Below, piece after piece: positions 1 to 8,147 of a stretch of 64,000 bases of DNA. The position numbers were made by a program, and so were the translations under genes. Position 1 is the stretch's first letter. Each line of letters starts with the position of its first letter. The DNA lies in contig NZ_PTPZ01000001.1 of the NCBI RefSeq assembly GCF_002943105.1, forward strand, positions 536,153 through 600,152, given 5' to 3'. The notes under the pieces were generated by a model. The model ran no database searches, had not been told where the DNA came from, and was given only the letters and a program-made list of their open reading frames with translations. Source of the DNA: Cloacibacterium normanense (GTDB lineage Bacteria > Bacteroidota > Bacteroidia > Flavobacteriales > Weeksellaceae).

Positions 1-222
1 TTCAACTTCACATCTTCACGACTTCACGATTTTACGATTTCACTCCCAGAACATCTCCGATGTTCCTCAGTGCGCTCAAAAACACAATCATTTCACCCCA
101 TCTCTGTGAACTTTGTGCTAGAAAAATAAACACACTTTCCACCCCACTTCATAGCGAATGAATTTCGCCAACTTTGCTTCCTTAAAAACATAATGAAAAT
201 AAAAAAAATCTTTGCGTTTAAA
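1..222. repeat. intergenic word-like repeats at the left edge
   Basis: Bases 1-47 consist of near-repeats of the words cttcacgac and ttttacgattt, which return in the hisG-hisD gap near 6800. Bases about 100-222 hold phrases such as gaactttgtg, aactttgcttcctt and aatctttgcgttta; the last two recur at about 3790-3850. I see no convincing gene here. It is one of many such AT-rich, dictionary-like repeats in the gaps of this window. Confidence 0.6.
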
Positions 223-227
223 ACCAT

Positions 228-872
228 TTAGGCTAAAAAGCCCATCCCAAGAATCTCCTCGCCATCATAAATAGCAACAAACTGCAAAGCTTCCTCCTCG
301 TGGAAATAGGAATCAAAAGTGAAAATACCATTATCAACACTAACTTTTTGCTCTTGAATCTCAAAACGGTAACTTTCGTAATTCGGTAAAATAGAAACCA
401 AATGCAGAGAGGGTAGAGTAAGTAGCGTATTGAGCTCTAAAGAAATCCCCTCATCATAACTTGTTTTTTTAATAAAATCCTTTGCCGAAGAAATTTTTCC
501 AAAGACAAATGAAGAAAGCAACCTTTTCCCTTCCGTAGTTTTCAAACCTTGGTAAACAGTCCTTTTTCCACGTTCAGAAACGCTGTCAAAATTTTTAATC
601 GCGGTCATCAATTGTGCGAATTTCTGATACAGATATCGGTCTCCACATTTTTTATAGTAAGGATAAATGGCATTTCTGAGCATTTTCCCCGTTTTAGAAC
701 AATGCCCAAACTCACTGCTGTTTTCTCTTACTCGAGCATAATTTTCCTTAGTTTTAAAATCATCTCGATTAAAACCACTTATCTTGCGCACCACAGAAAC
801 ACCATTCAGTTCATAAAAAACCAAACCATCTATAGACCCCTGAAATTGTAAAATGCTCTTGTATCTAGCCAT
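228..872 (-). CDS. conserved hypothetical protein (214 aa)
   Basis: The protein is soluble-looking, with no signal peptide or membrane segment. Its N-terminus (MARYKSILQFQGSIDGLVFY, then VRKISGF) and the later stretch with ENSSEFG and GKMLR resemble a family of Bacteroidota proteins of unknown function that I recall as starting MAR..GI.K.EGTIGD.TFYK; this is memory, not a search. The gene is divergent from the NlpC/P60 gene, across a gap that carries three 11-bp direct repeats. Codon use looks like that of the neighbours. No function is proposed. Confidence 0.7.
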   Translation of the reverse strand: MARYKSILQFQGSIDGLVFYELNGVSVVRKISGFNRDDFKTKENYARVRENSSEFGHCSKTGKMLRNAIYPYYKKCGDRYLYQKFAQLMTAIKNFDSVSERGKRTVYQGLKTTEGKRLLSSFVFGKISSAKDFIKKTSYDEGISLELNTLLTLPSLHLVSILPNYESYRFEIQEQKVSVDNGIFTFDSYFHEEEALQFVAIYDGEEILGMGFLA

Positions 873-930
873 GGGTTAATTGAATGAATATCAAAAGTAA
901 GGAATACTCATGACATGCACAACTTTAATG

Positions 931-963
931 TATAGTTGTAGTATAGTTATAGTATAGTTAATA
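931..963. repeat. three tandem 11-bp repeats (TATAGTTnTAG type)
   Basis: The units tatagttgtag, tatagttatag and tatagttaata lie head to tail, one helical turn apart, in the divergent promoter region between the 228-872 gene and the NlpC/P60 gene. A Bacteroidota -7 box (TATATTTG, 980-987) for the rightward gene follows 16 bp later. The phasing fits a tandem regulator binding site, but this is inference. Confidence 0.45.
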
Positions 964-1078
964 TATAAATAATTAATGTTATATTTGTATAAAAGTAGTA
1001 AACAAAGGGTGTTATAAGCGAAGAATTCCAATAATGAATAAAACGCTGTGACTTCTAAAAAAGAGGGAAAACTGAATC

Positions 1079-1603
1079 ATGAATAAAAGAATACTTTTTC
1101 TAGTCGTATTGATACTCACGGTAATTTCTTGTGGCTCCCGCAAAACGGTGTCTCACAAACCTTATACTCCCACAGAAAACCTTAGAAATCTAACCTCTAA
1201 ATTTGAAGGTCAAAATTCTTATCAAGTCAAAAAAATCCTAAGTGATGCCGAAGATTTCTTAGGAGCTCCTTATAAACTGGGCGGAACCAGCAAGTCTGGA
1301 CTAGATTGCAGCGGTTTGGTTATCAATGTCTACAATGAAAACAAGGTGAAAATGGCAAGACGTTCCATAGACCAAGCACAACAAGGAAAAAAAATAGAAA
1401 TTTGGGAAGCAAAACCCGGAGATTTGTTGTTTTTTGCGACCAATGTTAATGGTGTGGTTTCTCATGTTGGCATTGTAAAAGAAATCAAAAACAGAGGAGA
1501 AATAACCTTCATTCATGCTTCTACTTCTAAAGGAGTAATCGTATCTTCGCTGAACGAAAAATATTGGAACAAAGCTTTTCTCTTTGCTAAAAGAGTACTC
1601 TAA
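1079..1603 (+). CDS. NlpC/P60 family cysteine peptidase, lipoprotein
   Basis: This is a probable cell-wall endopeptidase that cleaves peptidoglycan stem peptides. A lipoprotein signal ends at a lipobox with Cys18 (LTVISC), so the protein should be membrane-anchored on the periplasmic side. The NlpC/P60 domain covers about residues 52-174, and the expected triad is visible: Cys77 in LDCSGL, His129 in VSHVGI and His146 in FIHAS. At 174 aa it is a typical single-domain member. A -7 promoter box, TATATTTG, lies at 980-987. The next gene begins 3 nt after its stop, so the two are probably co-transcribed. Confidence 0.9.
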   Translation: MNKRILFLVVLILTVISCGSRKTVSHKPYTPTENLRNLTSKFEGQNSYQVKKILSDAEDFLGAPYKLGGTSKSGLDCSGLVINVYNENKVKMARRSIDQAQQGKKIEIWEAKPGDLLFFATNVNGVVSHVGIVKEIKNRGEITFIHASTSKGVIVSSLNEKYWNKAFLFAKRVL

Positions 1604-1606
1604 ATA

Positions 1607-2071
1607 ATGAATTATATTATCCAAAAACTTAATAATTTACCGTATCATACACATTTGGGTTCACTCTTAAAACCAATAGAGAATGAACTGAAAGAGTATC
1701 AATTTTTAATAACAGATTACCTTTTCCTCTCTCCTGAAAAAGACTTGCCGATTCAGAATTTTTCCAGCAATTATGAAATATTTGATGCTGAAAAATTTTT
1801 AGAGTTAGCCCAAAAAGATGTCAAGTTCAATTATGGATATTTTGCAGCTATTCCCAAGGATAGAGAGATTGTCTTAGACTTAGAAAATTTGCCTTTTGTA
1901 GAAGGAAATCCAGATATTTGGTATAATGATTTTTTAAGAGATGACGCCGAAATAGAGATTTATGCTTACGATGGCAGTTATAGCCTAATAAAATTTAAAA
2001 ATTCAAAATTATCTAATACCTTTGCAGAGTATTTTCCAGAGGCTGAATTGCTGGAGAATTTTCAATTTTAA
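1607..2071 (+). CDS. hypothetical protein (154 aa)
   Basis: I do not recognise this acidic, soluble protein. It has no signal peptide or membrane helix. Its middle contains an aromatic-rich stretch (FNYGYFAAI) followed by an acidic tract around IWYNDFLRDDAEIEI. It starts 3 nt after the NlpC/P60 stop and ends 19 nt before dapD, so it probably sits in an operon with both. A reading frame this tightly packed, with normal codon use, is likely to be real. Confidence 0.75.
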   Translation: MNYIIQKLNNLPYHTHLGSLLKPIENELKEYQFLITDYLFLSPEKDLPIQNFSSNYEIFDAEKFLELAQKDVKFNYGYFAAIPKDREIVLDLENLPFVEGNPDIWYNDFLRDDAEIEIYAYDGSYSLIKFKNSKLSNTFAEYFPEAELLENFQF

Positions 2072-2090
2072 CTAAAAAATTAAAATAATT

Positions 2091-2903
2091 ATGTCTTTAC
2101 AACAAACCATTGAGAACATTTGGGATAACAGAGATTTATTACAAAAAGAAGAGAGCAAAACTGCCATTAGAGAAGTGATTGCTCTTTTAGATAAAGGCGA
2201 ATTGCGTGTTGCTGAACCTACAGAAAACGGTTGGCAAGTAAATGAATGGGTGAAAAAAGCAGTAGTAATGTATTTCCCTATTCAGAAAATGGAAACCATA
2301 GAAGTAGGTCCTTTTGAATTCCATGATAAAATTCCTTTAAAGAAAAATTATGCAGAAAAAGGTGTGAGAGTGGTTCCTCATGCTGTAGCAAGAGAAGGAG
2401 CTTACATTTCTCCGGGAGTTATTTTAATGCCTTCTTATGTTAACATCGGGGCGTATGTAGATTTCGGAACTATGGTAGATACTTGGGCAACGGTGGGTTC
2501 TTGTGCTCAAATTGGTAAAAACGTTCACTTAAGCGGTGGAGTAGGAATTGGTGGAGTTCTCGAGCCATTACAAGCAGCTCCAGTAATCATTGAAGATGAT
2601 TGTTTCGTGGGTTCTAGATGTATCGTAGTAGAAGGAGTTCATGTAGAAAAAGAAGCGGTTTTAGGCGCAAACGTAGTGCTTACAGCTTCTACTAAAATTA
2701 TAGACGTTACCGGTGATACTCCAGTAGAATTGAAAGGAAGAGTTCCTGCGCGTTCTGTGGTGATTCCGGGAAGTTATACGAAGCAATTTACTGCAGGCGA
2801 ATTCCAAGTTCCTTGTGCTTTAATTATTGGTAAAAGAAAAGAATCTACAGATAAGAAAACCTCTCTAAACGATGCTTTAAGAGATAATAATGTAGCAGTA
2901 TAA
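2091..2903 (+). CDS. dapD: 2,3,4,5-tetrahydropyridine-2,6-dicarboxylate N-succinyltransferase
   Basis: The enzyme adds succinyl from succinyl-CoA to tetrahydrodipicolinate in the succinylase branch of lysine and diaminopimelate synthesis. The 270-aa length matches the family (E. coli DapD is 274 aa). An N-terminal helical domain is followed by a left-handed beta-helix of hexapeptide repeats from about residue 100 to 215 (YISPGV, YVNIGAYVDFGTMVD, IGKNVHLSGGVGIGG), with the conserved GGVLEPLQA stretch near 153-162. It is the second gene after the NlpC/P60 lipoprotein, which fits a cell-wall theme. The next ORF begins directly after its stop codon. Confidence 0.96.
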   Translation: MSLQQTIENIWDNRDLLQKEESKTAIREVIALLDKGELRVAEPTENGWQVNEWVKKAVVMYFPIQKMETIEVGPFEFHDKIPLKKNYAEKGVRVVPHAVAREGAYISPGVILMPSYVNIGAYVDFGTMVDTWATVGSCAQIGKNVHLSGGVGIGGVLEPLQAAPVIIEDDCFVGSRCIVVEGVHVEKEAVLGANVVLTASTKIIDVTGDTPVELKGRVPARSVVIPGSYTKQFTAGEFQVPCALIIGKRKESTDKKTSLNDALRDNNVAV

Positions 2904-3680
2904 ATGGAGAAAATTGTAGTATACACTGCTATTTTTGGAGGGTATAATGAACTTATTGAACAACCTCAGTTCGAAAATGTAGATTACATTTGTTATACAG
3001 ACCGTAATCTATCATCTTCTAGTTGGAAGGTGGTGGTGGTTCCAGAACCGCCAGTTGGCGACGACAATACCCGAAATAACAGATACTACAAAATTTTACC
3101 ACATCTTCATTTGCAAGATTATCAATACAGCATTTATATTGATGGTAATTTTATCATCAAAAAAAATCCACAGTTATTGATTAAAAATTTCTTGAATGAA
3201 GAAGTTTCCATGGCATGTTTTGATCATAATCAAACCATTATGGACCCCAGAAATTGCGTTTATCAAGAATATGAAGCCATCGTAGCATTAGCCGAAACTG
3301 AAAATAAGGTAAAAGACGATTTAGAAGTCATCAAAAAACATGTTGATTTTCTAAAATCTGAAAACTATCCTGAAAACAATGGTCTTATTTCTGGTGGAGT
3401 GTTAGTAAGAAAACATACCCACGAAAAGCTCATCAAAGTCATGGAAGAATGGTGGTATTTTGTGAAGAATTTTTCTAAAAGAGACCAATTGAGTTTCAAC
3501 TATGTCGCGTGGAAACATCATTTTAAATACAATATAATTCCAGGAGACATCAGAAAGAAGAATGATTACGTTTACCTTCTTGGGAAACATAAAAGCAATA
3601 TTTCCAAAGACTTATGGAAATATAAAATCAAACGATTTCTAGGTCTTAACTCATATAAAAAATCTACTCGTAAAGAGTAG
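2904..3680 (+). CDS. glycosyltransferase-like protein, DUF616 family
   Basis: The N-terminus (VVYTAIFGGYNEL) followed by YICYTDR and a central YIDGNF is the pattern I know from the DUF616 (TOD1/MUCI70-like) glycosyltransferase family; no substrate can be inferred. The protein is 258 aa, soluble, and basic at the C-terminus. Its start codon immediately follows the dapD stop. Its last residues and its stop codon lie inside the terminator hairpin at 3657-3688, so the end of the protein is set by the terminator sequence. Two other glycosyltransferase genes converge on it from the right. Confidence 0.8.
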   Translation: MEKIVVYTAIFGGYNELIEQPQFENVDYICYTDRNLSSSSWKVVVVPEPPVGDDNTRNNRYYKILPHLHLQDYQYSIYIDGNFIIKKNPQLLIKNFLNEEVSMACFDHNQTIMDPRNCVYQEYEAIVALAETENKVKDDLEVIKKHVDFLKSENYPENNGLISGGVLVRKHTHEKLIKVMEEWWYFVKNFSKRDQLSFNYVAWKHHFKYNIIPGDIRKKNDYVYLLGKHKSNISKDLWKYKIKRFLGLNSYKKSTRKE

Positions 3681-3688
3681 ATTTTTTA
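3657..3688 (+). terminator. intrinsic terminator of the dapD cluster
   Basis: The stem AAAAAATCTACTC / GAGTAGATTTTTT has a 5-nt loop and continues into a T-rich run. The stop codon TAG (3678-3680) of the DUF616 gene lies in the 3' arm. Confidence 0.85.
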
Positions 3689-3769
3689 TTTATAAATTGT
3701 TGTCTTTTATTCATAAAACACAAAGAATTTCAATTATTTACTTTATTTTTTTTTAATCTAAAACTCTTA

Positions 3770-3855
3770 GCTTCATCAATTCGCTAGCGAATTTTAACTT
3801 TGCTTTCTTGATTATTTTTGTTTTATGCAATTAATCTTTGCGTTTAAAAATAAAT
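3770..3855. repeat. dispersed intergenic repeat (ctttgcgttta type)
   Basis: The stretch contains the palindrome attcgctagcgaatt, then aactttgctttcttg and aatctttgcgtttaaaa. The last two phrases also occur near 165-222, in the same order. It lies between convergent genes and I see no ORF in it. Confidence 0.55.
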
Positions 3856-3881
3856 TAGATTTTTCTGATGACGATGGTTTA

Positions 3882-4700
3882 TTAATTTTCTTCTAATTTT
3901 TTCAATCCATTAAGCGTAACGTATCTTTTTAGCCTTTGGTTTTCTTTCATAATAGCTTCATTCACACTTTGGTCGCTCCAATTTTCTTTGTGATAAAGGT
4001 GATATTGTACTGCAAAATTTCTAAGCGAATACAAGTGGTAACCCATTCCTTCAAAACGCCAAGTTAAGTCAATATCTTCACCAATTGCGGGCAAAACATA
4101 ATCTTCATTAAATCCATTTATTTTTTCCAATGCTGACTTGTAACAAGAAAAATTACAACCTTTTATTTGGCTCATTTTTCTAAGGTACGCAATGAAAGAA
4201 AAGATAGATTTTGGTGAAATATAAATTCCTTCTTCATAGAATTTTGCACCATCTTTTTTGATGGATTTTATCTCGGGGAGAATCACTTTTGCAAACTCAG
4301 AAACCGTTTTTGCGTTTCTTAATTGGTCAGAATAGTTAGGACCTAGCTTGATTCTTTTACCCGCTAAAATCCTATCTTCTCGAGCAAATTTTAAGTGATT
4401 TTCTATAAAATTTGGGTGTAAAACGCAATCACCATCTATAAAAATAAAGTAATCAGCATCAATTGTTCTAATGGTATTGTTGAGCGCTTTATTTTTTTGC
4501 CAACCGAGATCTTCTTGAGTTAAGTGAATTAAATCTAATTTACCACTGTAGTTTTTTACAAAATCAGCCATTTCTGTACTGTTTCCATCCTCGGAAATCA
4601 CAGTTATAAAGTCAGAAACACTTTGTTGCTCTACAGATTTTAAAACGATGGCTAAATCGGCAGTATTTTTATATACAGAAATGATAAGTGCTGTTTTCAT
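3882..4700 (-). CDS. glycosyltransferase family 2
   Basis: This is a GT-A fold nucleotide-sugar transferase. The N-terminal strand is TALIISVYKN, the DXD-type metal/sugar-nucleotide motif is DGD at residues 89-91 (FIDGDCVLHP), and the acidic catalytic-region motif is GED at 207-209 (IGEDIDLTWR). At 272 aa with no membrane segments it is probably a cytoplasmic enzyme acting on a lipid-linked or lipopolysaccharide acceptor; the acceptor is unknown. It follows a second, distantly related GT2 gene in the same direction, 87 nt upstream, and the two probably work in the same glycan pathway. Confidence 0.88.
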   Translation of the reverse strand: MKTALIISVYKNTADLAIVLKSVEQQSVSDFITVISEDGNSTEMADFVKNYSGKLDLIHLTQEDLGWQKNKALNNTIRTIDADYFIFIDGDCVLHPNFIENHLKFAREDRILAGKRIKLGPNYSDQLRNAKTVSEFAKVILPEIKSIKKDGAKFYEEGIYISPKSIFSFIAYLRKMSQIKGCNFSCYKSALEKINGFNEDYVLPAIGEDIDLTWRFEGMGYHLYSLRNFAVQYHLYHKENWSDQSVNEAIMKENQRLKRYVTLNGLKKLEEN

Positions 4701-4787
4701 ATGTAGTTACTTATTGTTTTTAAAGGTCATATGCAATCGCTGATTCTTCATTAGCGTTTGTGTTTGCTCATTATGGCGATTTTATAC

Positions 4788-5603
4788 TTATAAATTGGTG
4801 GTGATTCCTTGTTCAGTCCAAGTCAGTTTTTGGTCTCTTGTGTTTTTTCTGATGGCATTGTTTTTTGCCCAAGTTTCAGGATTTACATAACCTCTTGCAT
4901 GGTCTAGATGCACGCAAATTGCGCTGTATCTTATTTGTTTTCCTTTAACTCCTAAATTTTCCAGCCTTTCTCCTAATTCTCGGTCTTGTCCACCATATTG
5001 CATCTCTTGGTTGAATCCATTGATTTTAACCAAATCTTTTTTCCAGCCAGAAGCGTTATGACCATTCCAAGAAGGTTTAGTAGGGGTAAAAAAATTGAGA
5101 AGTTTTGCTTTGAAAGCTTTAGCAGACAGTTTATTGTTTTTGAAAGATTTTTTCAAACCATTTTGGGTTAACCAATTTACATCAAAACACTTTTGCGAAA
5201 GCACATCTTCTCTACTGATGAGTTTTGAAATATTCATGGGCAACATGAAATAACCGCCAGATAAAAATCTTCCCGATTCTCTATTGTTAAGGTGAGTTTC
5301 TATAAAATCTTTTCTGGGAATACAATCTCCATCGGTGAAAATCAAATAATCCGTAGTAGAAGCAAGGATTGCTTTATTTAGAATCTGTGATTTCTGAAAA
5401 CCATTGTCTTCTTGCCAAACATGAATAATGGGAATATCGAGTTCAGTTTTGTATTTCTCAATCAAGTTTTTTGTGGCTTCTCTAGAGCCATCATCAGCAA
5501 TAATAATTTCGAAATCTTTGGTAGTTTGTACGCTAAATCCCCAAATCACTTTTTCTAGCCATTCTTCCGAATTATAGGTACTAAAAATTACCGATGCTTT
5601 CAT
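4788..5603 (-). CDS. glycosyltransferase family 2
   Basis: A second GT-A glycosyltransferase, 271 aa. Residues 1-40 carry SVIFSTYNSEEWLE and IIIADDGS, the DXD motif is DGD at 91-93 (TDGDCIPRKDF), and a QDRE motif at 206-209 (GGQDRELGERL) is in the place of the usual ED catalytic motif. It is the first gene of a two-gene leftward unit and is divergent from the his leader. The 315-nt gap between its start and hisG is occupied by the his control region. Confidence 0.88.
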   Translation of the reverse strand: MKASVIFSTYNSEEWLEKVIWGFSVQTTKDFEIIIADDGSREATKNLIEKYKTELDIPIIHVWQEDNGFQKSQILNKAILASTTDYLIFTDGDCIPRKDFIETHLNNRESGRFLSGGYFMLPMNISKLISREDVLSQKCFDVNWLTQNGLKKSFKNNKLSAKAFKAKLLNFFTPTKPSWNGHNASGWKKDLVKINGFNQEMQYGGQDRELGERLENLGVKGKQIRYSAICVHLDHARGYVNPETWAKNNAIRKNTRDQKLTWTEQGITTNL

Positions 5604-5719
5604 ATTTTTTATATTTCGTCACAAAGATACTTTTTTAGCCTAATATTCAAAAATTCCACAGAACGATATTTGTTACGTTCAAAAAATTGAAAAATAATTT
5701 TCATTTTCATAAAAATCTC

Positions 5720-5727
5720 TATATTTG
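5720..5727 (+). promoter_or_regulatory. his operon promoter, -7 box
   Basis: TATATTTG matches the Bacteroidota -7 consensus TAnnTTTG exactly. It lies 20 nt before the leader ATG, so the transcript should start about 12-14 nt before the leader ORF. I see no good TTG at the -33 position; the nearest is too far upstream. Confidence 0.65.
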
Positions 5728-5746
5728 CAAAAGAATTAGACAAAAA

Positions 5747-5791
5747 ATGAAAAATTTAAACTTAATCCATCATCATCATCATCTCATCTAA
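5747..5791 (+). CDS. hisL: his operon leader peptide
   Basis: This 14-residue ORF (MKNLNLIHHHHHLI) contains five consecutive CAT His codons at 5768-5782, which can serve as a ribosome-stalling sensor of charged tRNA-His. Its stop codon (5789-5791) overlaps the first strand of the antiterminator. It lies between the his promoter and hisG, followed by a rho-independent hairpin. It is too short for ordinary gene finders. The symbol follows the naming in enterobacteria; the peptide is not a sequence homologue. Confidence 0.88.
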   Translation: MKNLNLIHHHHHLI

Positions 5792-5870
5792 AGGCGAGTT
5801 GATAATGTATCATGTATTATAGTTAATAAAATATTTACAATCCGCCTTGAGTTTTTCAAGCGGATTTTTC
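5788..5870 (+). promoter_or_regulatory. his operon transcription attenuator
   Basis: Segment AAGGCG (5791-5796; extendable with C5788 and T5789) can pair with CGCCTT (5843-5848), which is also part of the 5' arm of the terminator at 5839-5866. The two structures exclude each other. A ribosome stalled on the early His codons leaves 5791-5796 free, so the antiterminator can form and hisG is transcribed. A ribosome that reaches the stop codon covers that segment and lets the terminator fold. The base pairing is seen in the sequence; the mechanism is inferred from known his and trp attenuators. Confidence 0.82.
5839..5870 (+). terminator. his attenuator terminator hairpin
   Basis: AATCCG-C-CTTGA pairs with TCAAG-CGGATT (5856-5866) with one bulged C and a 5-nt loop (GTTTT), followed by a T-rich run. 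It sits 49 nt before the hisG start, so it acts as a conditional terminator and not as a gene end. Confidence 0.85.
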
Positions 5871-5918
5871 TTTTTCATCACTGCAGAACTCGAGGCTAAA
5901 AAAATAAAAATCTAAAAA

Positions 5919-6776
5919 ATGAGTTCACTTAAAATTGCAGTTCAAAAAAGCGGAAGACTTTTCGAAGATTCTATTAAACTTCTCAAAGATTGCGGAATTT
6001 CTTATGACAATGGCAAAGACCAATTAAAAGTTCAGGTAGAAAATTTCCCTATCGAAATCTATTTTCTCAGAAATTCAGATATTCCTCAATATGTAGAAGA
6101 TGGAGTGGTAGATGTAGCCATCGTTGGCGAAAATTTACTCATCGAAAAGCAAAAAGACATCGAAATTGTACAGAAATTAGGTTTTTCTAAATGTAGAGTT
6201 TCTTTAGCAGTTCCGAAAGAGGTAGAAACCGATGATGTAACGTATTTTCAAGGCAAAAAAATAGCGACTTCTTATCCAAATACCGTTAAAAATTTCTTAT
6301 CCGAAAACAATATTGAAGCAGAAATTCACGTGATTTCTGGTTCTGTAGAAATTGCTCCAAACATGGGATTAGCAGACGGAATTTGTGATATTGTAAGCTC
6401 AGGAAGTACACTTTTTAAAAATGGATTGAGAGAAACTGTAACTATTCTTAAATCTGAAGCAGTTTTGGCGAAAAATAAAAATCTTTCAGCTGAGAAATTA
6501 GAAATTTTAGAGAGACTTTTATTCAGAATTCAGGCCGTTTTAAAATCTAAAAACACCAAATACATCTTGATGAACGTTCCTAATGAAAAAATTCAAGAGG
6601 TTTCTAGCATTTTGCCAGTATTGAAAAGTCCTACTATTGTACCTTTGGTTGAAGAAGGTTGGAGCAGTTTACACTCTGTTATTGAAGAAAAAAGATTCTG
6701 GGAAGTAATAGACCAACTCAAAAAAGCAGGAGCAGAAGGCATTCTCATCATTCCAATAGAAAAAATGATTCTATAA
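5919..6776 (+). CDS. hisG: ATP phosphoribosyltransferase, long form
   Basis: The enzyme joins ATP and PRPP in the first step of histidine synthesis. At 285 aa it is the long form, with catalytic domains (LKIAVQKSGRL at the start, VDVAIVGENLL near 68-76) and a C-terminal ACT-like regulatory domain from about residue 210, which in this family binds histidine for feedback inhibition. Enzyme feedback therefore probably adds to the attenuator just upstream. It is the first gene of the his operon; a 78-nt gap of repeats separates it from hisD. Confidence 0.96.
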   Translation: MSSLKIAVQKSGRLFEDSIKLLKDCGISYDNGKDQLKVQVENFPIEIYFLRNSDIPQYVEDGVVDVAIVGENLLIEKQKDIEIVQKLGFSKCRVSLAVPKEVETDDVTYFQGKKIATSYPNTVKNFLSENNIEAEIHVISGSVEIAPNMGLADGICDIVSSGSTLFKNGLRETVTILKSEAVLAKNKNLSAEKLEILERLLFRIQAVLKSKNTKYILMNVPNEKIQEVSSILPVLKSPTIVPLVEEGWSSLHSVIEEKRFWEVIDQLKKAGAEGILIIPIEKMIL

Positions 6777-6780
6777 TTTA

Positions 6781-6850
6781 CAACTCAACGACTGTACAAC
6801 TTCAGATTTTTACGATTTTACGACTGTACAACTTCACAACTTTACAAACG
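6781..6850 (+). repeat. word-like repeat in the hisG-hisD gap
   Basis: The phrase acgactgtacaacttca occurs twice about 33 bp apart, with ttttacgattttacg between the copies. The same words appear at 1-47. The stretch has no ORF and no hairpin of note, and appears to be a spacer inside the operon. Confidence 0.6.
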
Positions 6851-6854
6851 AATT

Positions 6855-8147
6855 ATGAACATAATAGAATTCCCACCTAAAAATACATTCAGCAGTCTTA
6901 CCAAAAGACCTGTCTTTGAAAAAAATGACATCGAAAATCTCATCAAAGGAATTTTCGAAAAAGTAGAAAATGAAGGCGATAATGCTTTGAAATTTTACGC
7001 TGAAAAATTTGACAATCAGATTCTTGAGACCATTGAAGTTTCTCAGCAAGAAATTGCAGAAGCCATTAGTTTGGTAGATGAAGAACTGAAAATTGCAATC
7101 AACACAGCAAAAAGCAATATTGAAAAATTTCACCAGTCTCAAAAAGAAACTCTACAAAAAATTGAAACAATAGAAGGTGTGGTATGTTGGCGAGAAAGCA
7201 GAGCAATTGATAAGGTAGGTTTATACATTCCGGGAGGAACAGCGCCGCTTTTTTCTACGGTTTTAATGTTGGCAGTTCCAGCGCAAATTGCGGGTTGTAA
7301 AGAAATTATTCTTTGTTCACCACCTCAGAAAAACGGAAAAATCAATCCCATTATTTTATATGTTGCGAATCTTTGCAGAGTTTCTAAAATTTTTAAAGTT
7401 GGCGGAGCTCAAGCGATTGCTGCAATGAGTTTAGGAACGAAAACAGTTCCTAAAGTGTATAAAATCTTCGGGCCAGGAAATCAATTTGTAACCGAAGCCA
7501 AGATTTTTGCTCAGAAATTAGGAATTGCGATTGATATGCCAGCTGGACCGAGTGAAGTTTTGGTGATGGCAGATGAAACCGCTAATCCAAGTTTTGTAGC
7601 AGCAGATTTACTTTCTCAGGCAGAACATGGAGTAGATTCTCAGGTAGTTTTCTTAACGACTTCTAAAGAAATTTTAGAAAAGGTAAAACAAGAAACCGAA
7701 GCTCAATTACAAGATTTACCTAGAAAAGATATCGCAGAAAAAGCTCTAGAAAACAGTAGTTTTATCCTCTTAAATTCCATAGAAGAATGTATTGAATTTA
7801 GCAATGAATATGCACCAGAACACTTAATTCTTTCCATTGAAAATCCTGAAAATATTTTAGCAGAAATTACCAATGCAGGTTCTATTTTCTTAGGAAATTA
7901 CACGCCAGAAAGTGCAGGAGATTACGCGAGCGGAACCAACCACACTTTACCTACCAATGGTAATGCAAGAGCCTACAGCGGCGTTTCTTTAGACAGTTTT
8001 GTGAAGAAAATTACCATTCAAAAAATTTCTGAAAAAGGAATTCAGAATCTTGGAAAAACAATTGAAAAAATGGCAGCTGAAGAAGGACTTTTTGCACATA
8101 AAAATGCAGTTACATTACGCTTAAAAAATTTAGAAAATGGAATTTAA
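6855..8147 (+). CDS. hisD: histidinol dehydrogenase
   Basis: It carries out the last two oxidations, histidinol to histidine, with NAD and zinc. The 430-aa sequence keeps all key residues, offset by four from E. coli: zinc ligands Gln255, His258 (SQAEHG), Asp356 (SAGDYASG) and His415 (LFAHKN), and catalytic Glu322-His323 (APEHL). The signature region IPGGTAPLFSTVLM is near 125-138. Its 3' end overlaps hisC by 11 nt, so the two are probably translationally coupled. Confidence 0.97.
   Translation: MNIIEFPPKNTFSSLTKRPVFEKNDIENLIKGIFEKVENEGDNALKFYAEKFDNQILETIEVSQQEIAEAISLVDEELKIAINTAKSNIEKFHQSQKETLQKIETIEGVVCWRESRAIDKVGLYIPGGTAPLFSTVLMLAVPAQIAGCKEIILCSPPQKNGKINPIILYVANLCRVSKIFKVGGAQAIAAMSLGTKTVPKVYKIFGPGNQFVTEAKIFAQKLGIAIDMPAGPSEVLVMADETANPSFVAADLLSQAEHGVDSQVVFLTTSKEILEKVKQETEAQLQDLPRKDIAEKALENSSFILLNSIEECIEFSNEYAPEHLILSIENPENILAEITNAGSIFLGNYTPESAGDYASGTNHTLPTNGNARAYSGVSLDSFVKKITIQKISEKGIQNLGKTIEKMAAEEGLFAHKNAVTLRLKNLENGI

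Noticed and set aside
5768-5782. The catcatcatcatcat run as a simple trinucleotide repeat
   Set aside because: It is in frame in a short ORF right before a his operon, with an exclusive pair of hairpins after it, so it is explained better as the attenuator's sensor.
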